A DNA stretch of 64,000 nucleotides from Paenibacillus baekrokdamisoli (GCF_003945345.1 NZ_AP019308.1:186001-250000), one strand, 5' to 3'. Numbered from the stretch's first letter, positions 10,294 to 19,516 are shown. The notes: a model not told the origin generated them from the letters alone. A program made the numbers and translations.

Positions 10294-12122
10294 TAGTTAA
10301 CCTGAAGAATAAAATTTTGCAGTATATGCTAGATCTGAAAATTAAAAAGAAGTTGTTTTTAACATACTTTGTATTAATCATCATACCGCTGCTGATTTTT
10401 TCCTTGATAGCCTATAACCAAATAGCTCAGACAATCCAGAAAAATACGATGTTTTCTGTCAAACAATCGTTCGATCAAGTTGTCTTTTCGTTTTCATCCA
10501 AAGTGAATGGTGCTATGAATATGTCTGATTTAATTATACTAGATAGCGAGGCTACTCGAGCCTTCAATAACATGATATTGCCCGATAAAGAGATCCCCAA
10601 TCAGATATACGATTTTACCTATTTGAATCGATTTTTTTCCTATTTACAGCGAAACGCAGATAACTTCCGTATTCGGCTATTTATCCCTGATAACCTTATA
10701 TATTCCGGTGAAAATCAAAACTTTTTCAGCCTAAATGAAGCGTATAATAAGCCGTGGTATGAGGCTTTAAACAATAAGTCTGTCAATATTCTCTGGCAAC
10801 AAACGAAATCTGTAACGATTGCTACTTCCGGCCTAACGATTGAAGAAAAGGTTTTATCCGCTTTACGTCTAGTAAAAAAACCAGAGGATTATACTAAAGA
10901 TATCGGGGTTTTGAGCATTGATATCCTGCAAAGCGATATTCAGAAGATGCTTAAAAAGGCTGCCGAACTAACGGAAACAGGGATCGTCTACATCGAAAAC
11001 AGTGATGGTATCATTCAGTCCAGTGCATCCTTGGGAATAACAGCAAACTGGAAAGTCCCTCAGGCATATTACAATACTGTGCAGGAAGCGCAATGGCAGA
11101 AAACCAAGATTAACAATGAAGTCGCCTTTGTCGGTTATAAAAATATAGAAAAGACGGATTTACGGCTTGTTTCGGTCATTCCTTTAAAAGAAATTCTTGC
11201 TTCAAGCAATCAACAAAGAAATTATTTGATCGTTTTATTAGTTGTAATGGGGGCAGCTGCCTACCTGCTGGCTTATTTCATTTCAGCTTCAAGCACCAAA
11301 CGAATCTATAATCTAGTTGATAAAATGCGACAGGTTCAGAAAGGTGATTTATCCGTGACCATTCCGAAGAAGAGCAGAGATGAAATTGGCGAGCTGGCAC
11401 TAAACTTTAATTTTATGATTAAAAAAATAAGTGAATTGAACGAGGAACAATACAAGAGCGGGCAGGAGGTTAAGGAAGCAGAGCTGAAATTGGTTCAAGC
11501 AGAGTTCAAGACATTACAGGCTCAGATCAATCCGCACTTTCTTTACAATACGCTTGATTTAATCAATTGGATGGCGATCAAATATGATTGTCCTGATATT
11601 GAATCCTTGATTTTCTCCTTATCGAGATTCTATAAGCTTAGTCTAAGAAAAGGGGCAGATATAGTCACGATTCAGGATGAGGTTATGCACATTCAAACCT
11701 ATCTCCAAATTCAGAATTACCGGTTTGAAAATTGCGTGCAGCTGGAATTGGATGTAAGCAGCATTCAACAGTATAAAATTCCAAAAATCACGCTGCATCC
11801 ACTCGTTGAGAATTCCATTATGCATGGTATTTATAAAAAATCCGGGAGCACCGGTACGATTAGGATAAGTGGCAAGCTGGAAATGGATCACATTGTTTTG
11901 TATATCGAGGATGATGGAGTTGGCATGACGGAGCAACAGATTAAACAAATCCTTGAGCCTAGTCAACCAGATGAAGAAACAGATGACCTGCATGGATTCG
12001 GGATTAATAATGTCAATGAAAGACTGAAGCAATATTTCGGAAGCCCTTATGGTTTAACTTATACAAGCACAGTGGGAATAGGGACAACGGTAGAAATACG
12101 AATTCCGCATAAGGGGATGTGA
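10290..12122 (+). CDS. YesM-type sensor histidine kinase
   Basis: Membrane sensor of 610 aa. Order: an N-terminal transmembrane helix (about 20-42), an extracellular sensing region, a second helix (about 310-332), a HAMP linker (RQVQKGDLSVTIPKKS), a His-kinase box QINPHFLYNTLDLIN with the phospho-accepting His near residue 415, and an HATPase domain with HPLVENSIMHG and EDDGVGM. It phosphorylates the response regulator encoded just upstream. The 4-bp overlap means translational coupling. No terminator is obvious in the 200 bp that follow. Confidence 0.94.
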   Translation: MIVNLKNKILQYMLDLKIKKKLFLTYFVLIIIPLLIFSLIAYNQIAQTIQKNTMFSVKQSFDQVVFSFSSKVNGAMNMSDLIILDSEATRAFNNMILPDKEIPNQIYDFTYLNRFFSYLQRNADNFRIRLFIPDNLIYSGENQNFFSLNEAYNKPWYEALNNKSVNILWQQTKSVTIATSGLTIEEKVLSALRLVKKPEDYTKDIGVLSIDILQSDIQKMLKKAAELTETGIVYIENSDGIIQSSASLGITANWKVPQAYYNTVQEAQWQKTKINNEVAFVGYKNIEKTDLRLVSVIPLKEILASSNQQRNYLIVLLVVMGAAAYLLAYFISASSTKRIYNLVDKMRQVQKGDLSVTIPKKSRDEIGELALNFNFMIKKISELNEEQYKSGQEVKEAELKLVQAEFKTLQAQINPHFLYNTLDLINWMAIKYDCPDIESLIFSLSRFYKLSLRKGADIVTIQDEVMHIQTYLQIQNYRFENCVQLELDVSSIQQYKIPKITLHPLVENSIMHGIYKKSGSTGTIRISGKLEMDHIVLYIEDDGVGMTEQQIKQILEPSQPDEETDDLHGFGINNVNERLKQYFGSPYGLTYTSTVGIGTTVEIRIPHKGM

Positions 12123-12333
12123 TTTTACAGATTCTAGAAGTGAAGTCTTAAGTGATTCCGCTGAATACTGAGCTAACCAGATGTGCGCGCTGTTCTCAAC
12201 ACTAACGCAAATCATATCCTAGAACCAGATATAAAATTGACAGCTTAAAAGAAATAGTACTATCATTTCATATAACTAGCTATTCCTATAAGAATTAAAG
12301 TATTAAAGCTAGCTAGGGAGAGAGGGGTAAAGG

Positions 12334-12519
12334 ATGAAGGTATGTGTTATTGATGATGAAGCGAAGGTGCGGGAGGGTATTGTTCTAAAACTGCAAGTAC
12401 TCCCACATCAACTTGAAGTGTTTAATTTAGGCTTCGGTAGGCAAGTTGTCTGGAAACCCTACCTTCAACGGCTAGGGTTTCTTTACGGAATGTTCCCTAA
12501 TTTGATCGCCCAATATTAG
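12334..12519 (+). pseudogene. N-terminal stub of a response regulator
   Basis: Starts after a good ribosome site (GGGGTAAAGG) with MKVCVIDDEAKVREGIVLKL, the first strand and helix of a receiver domain. Resemblance ends after about 35 residues (FNLGFGR), the phospho-acceptor Asp is missing and the frame stops at 61 aa. A TTGACA box at 12237-12242 shows it once had its own promoter. The unrelated DNA after about 12440, which contains a small hairpin (AAACCCTA/TAGGGTTT, 12454-12480), suggests interruption by the element whose recombinase tail is at 12672-12884. Confidence 0.72.
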
Positions 12520-12649
12520 AGTTAATGTTAGCCTTTCGCTTTCAAAAAACTCTAATTTGAAGCTGACTCTAATGTTTTGGGTGAAATCGTCAATTATTTA
12601 GGCGTATTCTCTAATACTTTTTTATGACTATATAGCAAAAATTAGAGTT
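12515..12649. repeat. Cluster of five ATTAGAG/CTCTAAT heptamers
   Basis: ATTAGAGTT at 12515-12523, AACTCTAAT at 12548-12556, ACTCTAAT at 12566-12573, TCTCTAATAC at about 12608-12617 and ATTAGAGTT at 12641-12649. The cores alternate in orientation within 135 bp, directly before a recombinase remnant. They may be recombinase binding sites of a lost element. Confidence 0.5.
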
Positions 12650-12671
12650 GGCTCGTTCGTGAATCAATAGG

Positions 12672-12884
12672 GAACTTATTATTGAGGTGCTGACTAATTT
12701 TGATGATATGTTTGAAGGAGCGACCAATGAAGAAAAACGTGCCTTACTACGGGCTTTAATTAAGGAAGTCCATATGGAAGCAGACAGAAAAAGTATTAAG
12801 AATATCGTCTTCTGGTTTACAGGAGACGATTATTATATGAAATCTGCTATGTCAGTAAGCGAAGTGCGGGGAACCGTACCATAA
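12672..12884 (+). pseudogene. C-terminal remnant of a large serine recombinase
   Basis: The frame ELIIEVLTNFDDMFEGA.. with TNEEKRALLRALIKEVHM matches the C-terminal end of serine site-specific recombinases, where this helical segment follows the zinc-ribbon and coiled-coil region. The frame is closed by a stop at 12660-12662; the catalytic resolvase domain (Ser nucleophile) is absent. It ends in VRGTVP, like the tails of full-length relatives. It is a footprint of a decayed mobile element that probably also broke the response-regulator gene just upstream. Confidence 0.7.
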
Positions 12885-12915
12885 GTAACGGCAAGTTTTT
12901 GCTCAATGTGATTCC

Positions 12916-14007
12916 TTATGAAGTTTGGATCTTTCGGGCGACACGTTCCCCAAGCTCGGAGGACGCCTGGTACAGGTAGCCGAGCACGATGTTTTGCATC
13001 TCGGGGGATATGCCGGCAAGATCGACGGCCAGATTATCTACCAAGTGTTCTTGTTGCAATGTGGTAAGAGCACCATAATACTGACCGGCTTGCGCGAAGT
13101 CGTCTTGCTTGGGAACGTCGGACCGCACGAGGCGTCCTTCCACGAATCTCCCGCTGCCGCTGGTCACAAGGGAATCGGGCGTCCAGTTCTGCTGATGATT
13201 AATCGGAATCTTACGGAAATCCGGACCAAGCCGCCGTCGCTGCGAATCCCAATAAAGATTTGCACGCCCCTGCAGTATCTTATCGTCCGATAACTCTGCG
13301 CCTTCCAGCAGGTTGGAAGGAGAGAAAGCCAACTTCTCTACTTGCTCTATATAATTATCTGGATTTCTATTTAATATCAATCTCCCTACCGGGAGCAAGG
13401 GATATTGCCGCTCATTCCATACCTTTGTACTATCCAACGGATCATAAGGGAGAAAGGACTCGTCTTGGGGGTTCATCAACTGCACGTAAAGCCCATATTC
13501 AAACGTTTTGCCCGCGTTCAGCGTATCGAATAAGTCCTTGCCGGCATAATCCGGATTCTCGCAAGCGAGCCGGGCTGCTTCTTGACGGTCAATATACTGC
13601 ACACCCGCAAGAGGCATCCAATGATATTTCACGAAAGTGCGGACACCTTGCGCGTTTTTCCAGACGTAAGTATTGACGCTGTGCCCCGGGATGTGTCGAA
13701 GACTCTTGACAGTGCCCGCGTCGGAGTAGAGCCGGACGAGAAAGCTTGTGGATTCCGGTGCTCGGGCGACGAAGCTCCAAAACCGTTCCGGATCGATGAG
13801 GTTGTTGACGGGCGATGGCAGTAAGGCATTGATAAACTCGGGAAAGCGGATGGCGTCTCGGACGGAGAACACGGGGATATGGTTACAGACAAGATCGAAC
13901 ACACCATGATCCGTAACAGGGCCTCGTTCACCCACAGTCTGCGAATGAAAAGCAGCCGGAGTATCTCCGGACCATTTGTTAGGGCGAGTTCCATTGTTCT
14001 CGTTCAT
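12916..14007 (-). pseudogene. Catalase with internal N-terminal deletion (KatX-like)
   Basis: The frame is intact over 363 aa, whereas haem catalases of this clade are about 480-550 aa. Residues 1-30 (TVGERGPVT) pass directly into FDLVCNHIPVFSVRDAIRFPEF, so about 90 residues are missing. That gap removes the region carrying the distal catalytic His (RVVHARGAG in relatives) and the first part of the barrel. The downstream haem-ligand region is kept (NLYWDSQRRRLGPDF with the proximal Tyr), as is the IDRQEAA segment. A working catalase is unlikely. The LYWDSQRRRLG and NHQ wording reminds me of sporulation catalase KatX, which is tentative. The start is ATG 14007 with GGAGG on the minus strand. 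Confidence 0.8.
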
Positions 14008-14241
14008 CTTTCAACCTCCCATGCCCGCATGTGAATTGTTTGGATATATCAAATTGTATGAAGAGCTACTATGCGAATATGATACAGCGTGCATTGATAA
14101 ATAGGCTATTGGGGGATTAAGCGTAGATAAAGCCTATAACCTCTTATATAATGAAACTATCTTCAAAAATGAAGGGACTGAACTATGCGCAGATGTCAAT
14201 ATTTTCAACCTAACTATTAAAATATAATGGAGGTAAAAGTA

Positions 14242-14772
14242 TTGATTACAGAGTTACACACAGAACGTTTACATTTGAGAAAAATGAAGGTATCGGATTC
14301 GTCTAGTTTGTTTAAAATTTGGTCTGATCCAGATGTTACCAAATTTATGAATGTTAGTTGTTTAACTAATGAAAATCAAGCAAAAGAAATGATTACTCTT
14401 CTTGATGACCTTTCTCAAGACAGAAAGGCTATCCGTTTCTCCATAATTAAAATAGAAACCAAAGAAATCATAGGTTCCTGTGGTTATAATTCCTTGGATT
14501 TTGAAAATGCAAAAGCAGAAATTGGATATGATATTGCTAAATCATTTTGGGGGAGAGGATATGCTTCAGAAGCTATCTATTCTTTGTTAGATTACGCGTT
14601 CTCATCTTTAAAGATGAATCGAATCGAAGCAAAAGTTGAACCCGAAAACGTGAATTCGATAAAACTTTTACAAAAGCTAAACTTTACGTTTGAAGGAACA
14701 CTAAGACAATATGAAAGAGTAGACGGAAAGTTTAACGATCTCAAAATCTATTCAAAATTAATATCGGATTGA
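14242..14772 (+). CDS. GNAT acetyltransferase, RimJ/RimL type
   Basis: Cytoplasmic acetyl-CoA-dependent N-acetyltransferase of 176 aa from TTG 14242, which has GGAGG 8 nt upstream. The in-frame ATG at 14227 overlaps that ribosome site and is less likely. Typical features: N-terminal TERLHLRKM, the acetyl-CoA loop region GYDIAKSFWGRGYASEA, and EPENVNSIKLLQKLNFTFEGTLRQY close to the C-terminus. Relatives acetylate ribosomal-protein or small-molecule amines; the acceptor cannot be told here. The gene is AT-rich compared with its neighbours and stands alone, converging on the MocR gene across a shared terminator. Confidence 0.9.
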   Translation: MITELHTERLHLRKMKVSDSSSLFKIWSDPDVTKFMNVSCLTNENQAKEMITLLDDLSQDRKAIRFSIIKIETKEIIGSCGYNSLDFENAKAEIGYDIAKSFWGRGYASEAIYSLLDYAFSSLKMNRIEAKVEPENVNSIKLLQKLNFTFEGTLRQYERVDGKFNDLKIYSKLISD

Positions 14773-14855
14773 TTAACGTTACAGACAGCGTGGGGAAACC
14801 GTATCACAAGGCATTACGGGACACTAGAGTTTAATAAAGAGAAGTCTGTTCAAAG

Positions 14856-14882
14856 AAGCCACTCCATTGTTCGGAGTGGCTT
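14856..14882. terminator. Bidirectional terminator
   Basis: AAGCCACTCC, an ATTGTTC loop, GGAGTGGCTT, then TTATTT on the plus strand. It lies between the convergent GNAT and MocR genes. Confidence 0.82.
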
Positions 14883-14891
14883 TATTTGACC

Positions 14892-16322
14892 CTATAAGAT
14901 CAACTCCGCAAGACGATGAATCCCCTGCTCAATCGATGCTTCATCTACTTTTGCAAACCCCAACACCCATCCCTTTCGTTTGCTTTCCAAACAATAAGGT
15001 CCAAGAGGGTATACACGTATTCCCTTTTGAAGGGCTAACTTTGTCACGGTTTCTTCGTCATATGACTCTTCAGCTTCAAGTAACATATGCAATCCCGTTT
15101 CTACTCCACTTAGTGTGAAACGCTCTCCTAAACCGCTAGCCATAATAGCCTTTGTCATGGCTTCGTGTCTTCGTCGGTACACATTTCTGACTCTTCTCAT
15201 ATGGCGCATAAAATGCCCATTCTTGATGAAGTGGGTTAGTGTTAGCTGATCCATAATCGGAAGATGACGGTAAGTCAGCTCCTGTACCCTGGCTAGTTGA
15301 GCAATTGCCTCTACAGATCCAACGATAGCCGAAATACGAATACCTGGAGCAATCATTTTAGAAAAACTCATGAGGTACAAGGTATTATTAGATGCCTGGC
15401 TAATCAGTGTTGGAAGTGGCTCCCCACGATATCGAAATTCACTATCATAATCGTCCTCAATGATCCAAAATTGTTCTTGAGCGGCCTTATGTAGCAATTG
15501 TTGCCTGCGCGGCTCCGACATAACGACCCCGACTGCGCACTGGTGCGAAGGGGTCACAAAGATCAGTTTGGATTGCGGGTGAATACGCTCAACCACAAGA
15601 CCATACTCATCAACGGGAACGGGCACCACATTCATACGCCGATATTTCATCGCCATCCAGGCAGCTGGAAAACCGGGATCTTCTACAGAGACAGTGTCCC
15701 CATCAGATAAAAGCGATTGTGCGATTAAGTCAATGCTATGCTGAGCTCCTGAGGTCAACAGAATCTGATTAGTTTGGATATGGATGCCTCGTTCAAGTGA
15801 TAAATAACGCTGAATTTGCTCGCGTAAAGGGGTGAAGCCATAGGGATTACCGTAAGCCCAGCTTGATAAATCCATTGCAGCGGATGCATGGAGAAACGAT
15901 TGTCGCCAGTTCTTCTGAAATTGGCCATCCAAATAGGGTTCATGGGGACTAAAATCAATATCCACTTCCCGATTCTCTTTGCCTCTGAACCAGTCATGTA
16001 AGTGATCGACCGCCGAGTTCAACAAGGGAATTGAGGGGGGAATGGGGCCATATGTTATTATTTCCTTCGTTGACCCAGTGACTGGATTCCATTTACTAAC
16101 TCGCGTTCCTCCTCGGCGAGATGTAACCGTATAGCCTCGACTTAGCAATTCCTCATAGACGATCTGTATAGTTGAGCGAGAGACACCTACCAGGTGAGCG
16201 AGTTCGCGGGAAGGAAGCAGCAATTCTCCTGGGGGCCAGATTCCGCTTGTAATATTATGAATCGCTTGATCAAGCAATTGCTGCCAGATCGGTCTGTTAT
16301 CATTACGAATTACTTTCATCAT
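14892..16322 (-). CDS. MocR-family regulator (GntR HTH fused to aminotransferase fold)
   Basis: PLP-dependent transcription factor of 476 aa. ATG 16322 has GGAGG 8 nt before it, and the TTG at 16337 is rejected. N-terminal winged helix (about 5-75): PIWQQLLDQAIHNI, LLPSRELAHLVGVSRSTI. The C-terminal class-I aminotransferase-like domain has GNPYGFTPLREQI, the IEDDYDSEFRY strand and the PLP-binding Lys in LMSFSKMIAPGIR. Members sense PLP, GABA or amines and usually control a divergent gene; here that is a PNPOx-like flavoprotein at 16551. The tandem repeat at 16386-16401 is a candidate binding site. Confidence 0.92.
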   Translation of the reverse strand: MMKVIRNDNRPIWQQLLDQAIHNITSGIWPPGELLLPSRELAHLVGVSRSTIQIVYEELLSRGYTVTSRRGGTRVSKWNPVTGSTKEIITYGPIPPSIPLLNSAVDHLHDWFRGKENREVDIDFSPHEPYLDGQFQKNWRQSFLHASAAMDLSSWAYGNPYGFTPLREQIQRYLSLERGIHIQTNQILLTSGAQHSIDLIAQSLLSDGDTVSVEDPGFPAAWMAMKYRRMNVVPVPVDEYGLVVERIHPQSKLIFVTPSHQCAVGVVMSEPRRQQLLHKAAQEQFWIIEDDYDSEFRYRGEPLPTLISQASNNTLYLMSFSKMIAPGIRISAIVGSVEAIAQLARVQELTYRHLPIMDQLTLTHFIKNGHFMRHMRRVRNVYRRRHEAMTKAIMASGLGERFTLSGVETGLHMLLEAEESYDEETVTKLALQKGIRVYPLGPYCLESKRKGWVLGFAKVDEASIEQGIHRLAELIL

Positions 16323-16385
16323 CGTACATACCTCCAAATAGAAGCTCCAACCATAAAATATTAATTATGGATTGCTTATAACCGT

Positions 16386-16401
16386 GATGTTTGGATGTTT
16401 A
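16386..16401. promoter_or_regulatory. Tandem 8-bp repeat in the MocR/PNPOx divergent promoter region
   Basis: GATGTTTG followed directly by GATGTTTA. MocR proteins typically bind direct repeats in such intergenic regions, so this is a plausible operator. It rests on position and repetition only. Confidence 0.4.
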
Positions 16402-16550
16402 TACACACTCCATTCACTGATATACTACCGTAATAACGCTGGTATTTGCAACATGGTCGTTGTCGCACTCTAGAAGAGTATCGGAGTTAAGATTAAGACA
16501 ATTGGAGTGGGATGGATGAATATCTTATGAGTGAAAGGAGAGATTGTGAA

Positions 16551-17096
16551 ATGGATTCGGTTCGTTACAAGATCAGGGAATGCCAGGATCAAGAGAAAAT
16601 TGAAAGTTTTCTTCACCAAGCGAGAATTGGGTATCTTGGGTTGGTTGATGGGAACCTGCCCTATGTTGTACCGCTTAATTATGTATGGACTGAAGGAAAG
16701 CTCTATTTTCACGGAGCTGGAGATGGAAGACGTAATCAGGTCATGAGTGATAATCCAGAGGTATGTTTTACGGTATGTGAGGAATACGGAACCATCACGG
16801 ATCCGGTACCTGCCAAAACGGATACGGCTTATATGAGCGTAATGATATTTGGACAAGCAGAGCCGATCACAGATTTGGACGAAGCCACTCATGTACTTCA
16901 GGAAATGATCAATAAATATGTACCTGGCTATTATAACCGTCCCTTGCCCAAACAGCATGTGGACAAGTATAGGTCGGCTGTATTTGGTGGGCCGGTTCAA
17001 GTTTGCCGGGTAATTCCGCACCATATGACGGCAAAAGAAAGTCCTATTGAAGCAGAAAAAATGTATAGAACGGGCATGAATGTCGGAAGTATTTAA
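16551..17096 (+). CDS. Pyridoxamine-5'-phosphate-oxidase-fold flavoprotein (NimA-like)
   Basis: Split-barrel FMN-binding protein of 181 aa from ATG 16551 (AAAGGAG about 10 nt before it; an ATG at 16512 is possible). The family pattern is clear: RIGYLGLVDGNLPYVVPLNYVW, then GKLYFHGAGDGRR, a central CFTV strand, SVMIFGQAEPI, and a C-terminal SAVFGGPVQVCRVIPHHMTAKES. Relatives include NimA-type reductases and vitamin-B6-handling proteins. Being divergent from a MocR regulator suggests that the regulator controls it, in a PLP or amine context. Confidence 0.88.
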   Translation: MDSVRYKIRECQDQEKIESFLHQARIGYLGLVDGNLPYVVPLNYVWTEGKLYFHGAGDGRRNQVMSDNPEVCFTVCEEYGTITDPVPAKTDTAYMSVMIFGQAEPITDLDEATHVLQEMINKYVPGYYNRPLPKQHVDKYRSAVFGGPVQVCRVIPHHMTAKESPIEAEKMYRTGMNVGSI

Positions 17097-17126
17097 TGCT
17101 TTCTAATCGCTTCAAAATTTAGAGCG

Positions 17127-17169
17127 AATGCCCTATGACTATGTAATATAGTTTTAGGGCATTTTTTAA
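17127..17169 (+). terminator. Intrinsic terminator
   Basis: AATGCCCTA pairs with TAGGGCATT across a 19-nt loop, followed by TTTTTT. It is just after the flavoprotein gene. Confidence 0.85.
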
Positions 17170-17250
17170 GAAAGACCCAATTTCGCGCTCTATTCAGATA
17201 TGATGAGACTAACTATAATAACTTAAAGTACGAGATGAAAGGAGAGAAAA

Positions 17251-17835
17251 ATGAAAAGCATATTGTTCAAGTATATGACTATATTTACATCTCTTAACGA
17301 TGAGGAACAACAGGCTATCGCTGAAGAAATCCTTATTGAGGAATATAAAAAGGGAACAGTGCTCCTTAGACAAGGGGATGTCCCCACAAAATGTTATTTC
17401 GTGTTGGAGGGATGTGTAAGGCAGCACTCGATAGATGAAACGGGAAAAGAAGTCACATCCAATTTCTACACAGAAGAGCAAGCGGTCTCGATTTTCAATC
17501 GTCATCAACAAAATAAGCCATCTGCGTACACCTTAACATGTCTAGAAGACTGTATATTGGTTGTTGGTGATCTTGATGCCGAAAAGGACATGTTTCACAA
17601 ACACTCACAATTGGAAACCATGATACGCAAGATGGTAGAAGAAAACCTGGGCGAGGTACAAGATGAATGGACTTCATTTATCGCTTCTGCACCTGAAGAA
17701 CGCTACAAAGCGCTATTACGAAAAAGACCTCATCTAGTCAATCGTGTACCCCAACATCAATTGGCGAGTTATCTTGGTATTACTCCAGAGTCATTAAGTA
17801 GAATCAAGAAGCGGATCAAACCTTTCCTCCTCTGA
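17251..17835 (+). CDS. Crp/Fnr-family transcriptional regulator
   Basis: Cytoplasmic regulator of 194 aa with AAAGGAGA before the ATG. The N-terminal cyclic-nucleotide-binding-type barrel (about 15-130) shows the usual EEYKKGTVLLRQGDVPTKCY and FVLEGCVRQ turns. The C-terminal helix-turn-helix reads PQHQLASYLGITPESLSRIKKRI. The barrel lacks an obvious Fnr-type Cys cluster. Short members of this type in Bacillota often control stress or transport genes near them. Its last 20 bp overlap the 3' end of the opposite-strand DUF4386 gene. Confidence 0.9.
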   Translation: MKSILFKYMTIFTSLNDEEQQAIAEEILIEEYKKGTVLLRQGDVPTKCYFVLEGCVRQHSIDETGKEVTSNFYTEEQAVSIFNRHQQNKPSAYTLTCLEDCILVVGDLDAEKDMFHKHSQLETMIRKMVEENLGEVQDEWTSFIASAPEERYKALLRKRPHLVNRVPQHQLASYLGITPESLSRIKKRIKPFLL

Positions 17836-18523
17836 GCAGCAGCCATATCCCAAAGCCTAGTTCTCCTACAATCATTGGCATAATAAATACAAGATTAAGT
17901 ATTGCAATTAGCCCATCATATTGTGAAAGAAACGTTTTGCTTAGATGAATGACAATATAGCCTATTGAAGCAAGCAACAATAAAATGCTGATAATTTTAG
18001 GAATGCTGTCTGATTGTAAAGCCACATAGCCCACAATCAACAGATGCCCACCAAAAACGATCAAACCAATAGACCAAATAGATTCGAATGCTTCAAGAAA
18101 TAGCATCATAAGTGATTGAGTTTGTTCGATTTTAAATGAGGATAAATCATTTGTATGTCTCGAGAGAAGCAGCACAACTATCAAGTTCAGTATGCCAATT
18201 CCCAATATGGTCGAATAGGTAAGACGGAGCCATGCACCGAGCAATGAAAGGCTTTTATTAATTGGCTCTAGAAACACATAAAAAGCCCAGGCGACCAGAA
18301 TGTCAGTAATCATGATGATGACCCAACCAAAGATTTCACTCTTGAAAAGGTTAGTTGAGGATACGATGTTGTTGAATGTGGCGCTGGCATCGCCTTGCAC
18401 AACAAGGTTTCCATGGACAAAGCCATAGGAAAAAAATGAGGCAAGTGTCATGATGATAAGTGAAATGCCAGCAGTTAAAGCAGATTTTCGCTGATTGGAT
18501 AGTTCTTTTACTGAGATAGTCAT
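17816..18523 (-). CDS. DUF4386 family membrane protein
   Basis: Integral membrane protein of 235 aa with about six hydrophobic helices, a start ATG preceded by AGGAGG (7-nt spacing) and no catalytic motif that I can name. The pattern of an N-terminal helix after SNQRKSALTAGISLIIM, an extracytoplasmic loop, then evenly spaced helices fits DUF4386. Function is unknown. It is transcribed towards the Crp-like gene and their coding ends overlap by 20 bp, so antisense interference between the two transcripts is possible. Confidence 0.85.
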   Translation of the reverse strand: MTISVKELSNQRKSALTAGISLIIMTLASFFSYGFVHGNLVVQGDASATFNNIVSSTNLFKSEIFGWVIIMITDILVAWAFYVFLEPINKSLSLLGAWLRLTYSTILGIGILNLIVVLLLSRHTNDLSSFKIEQTQSLMMLFLEAFESIWSIGLIVFGGHLLIVGYVALQSDSIPKIISILLLLASIGYIVIHLSKTFLSQYDGLIAILNLVFIMPMIVGELGFGIWLLLRGGKV

Positions 18524-18601
18524 AAGATAGCCTCCTATATGATATGCTTTATTTTCATTTTAAATAGGAGGAGTATGACTGGTCATTGACTTAAATCAAG
18601 A

Positions 18602-19504
18602 TTACAATAACGCCCTAAGCTCACGTTGATATTTGTTCATATGCGCTAATGTCGGAATAACCCGTTTGGCCAAACGAATACCACCGATTCTAATGTTTCG
18701 GACTACATGGTAAGGAGCAGATAGAAGCGCATGCAGGAGGTTTATATCAGAAGAACTTAATTGTCGGTATCTCTGATAATAGTCGATCCAACGAAGCATC
18801 TCCGTTCCATTCCAAACAAAATTTCGATGAAGAATATGGGACAAATCCTTCATTCTTGTGTGGAGAGAACTGTTATCAAAATCGATCAAATGTAATTTTT
18901 GGCGTTTGTCTTTAATCAGATTAGGATAATTGTAATCGCCATGTACAAATGCGGAAGCCTTGTGTTCTGTATCGATGGCCTCTAAGACTTTTGGCTGATG
19001 CAAATAATCCAGCACTTCCTCACAAAGCGCTGCTAAATGTCCTAAATTTTTGTGTTGGCTGAGCAGTTGTTTATATTCCGAAACTTCATGGTTCAGTCCC
19101 GAATATTGGATTCTTGCAACCGGAGCTTCGGCAGTAGGAAATCCTTCAGCAATGGAATGGAACTTGGCCAAAGTTCGAATCCCATTCTTTAAGTCCATCT
19201 TCCTTGTAAAGCCCGGTCTCTGTCCATCTACCCAATTCGTTAACGTGTACGAAATGCCATCATGAGTCATGTAGGCGGATTGCTCCAACGTAGGATAAAC
19301 CTTTTGACTACGGGTAAATCCGTATTCATCCAAGCAGGATAAGATTCGGGTAATAAAACGGACCTCCTCTTCCGGGAAGACGTAACTTTTTAAACAGTAG
19401 ATCGCGTCAGTGGTCCGAATCCTGTAAACATCTTGTATTTGATGGGTTTCTCTGATTTTTATTCCATACCTTTGTTCTACCCTTGACCTAATGGACATCC
19501 CCAT
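18602..19504 (-). CDS. CotS-like spore-coat/APH-fold kinase
   Basis: Protein of 300 aa with the aminoglycoside-phosphotransferase fold. ATG 19504 is chosen because AAGGGG lies 8 nt before it. Kinase signatures: IYCLKSYVFPEEEVRFI (nucleotide Lys), the catalytic loop VHGDYNYPNLI and the metal site HLIDFDNSS. Bacillota relatives such as CotS and YutH sit in the inner spore coat or are made in the mother cell. It lies 12 bp downstream of a second APH-fold gene on the same strand, so the two probably form one sporulation transcript. Confidence 0.88.
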   Translation of the reverse strand: MGMSIRSRVEQRYGIKIRETHQIQDVYRIRTTDAIYCLKSYVFPEEEVRFITRILSCLDEYGFTRSQKVYPTLEQSAYMTHDGISYTLTNWVDGQRPGFTRKMDLKNGIRTLAKFHSIAEGFPTAEAPVARIQYSGLNHEVSEYKQLLSQHKNLGHLAALCEEVLDYLHQPKVLEAIDTEHKASAFVHGDYNYPNLIKDKRQKLHLIDFDNSSLHTRMKDLSHILHRNFVWNGTEMLRWIDYYQRYRQLSSSDINLLHALLSAPYHVVRNIRIGGIRLAKRVIPTLAHMNKYQRELRALL

Positions 19505-19516
19505 ACTCACTTCCCC

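Noticed and set aside
12334..12519. A real stand-alone small response regulator
   Set aside because: The phospho-acceptor Asp and two thirds of the receiver domain are missing, and similarity ends abruptly.
12925..13824. Several plus-strand frames across the catalase gene
   Set aside because: They are antisense shadows of the recognisable catalase frame and resemble nothing known.
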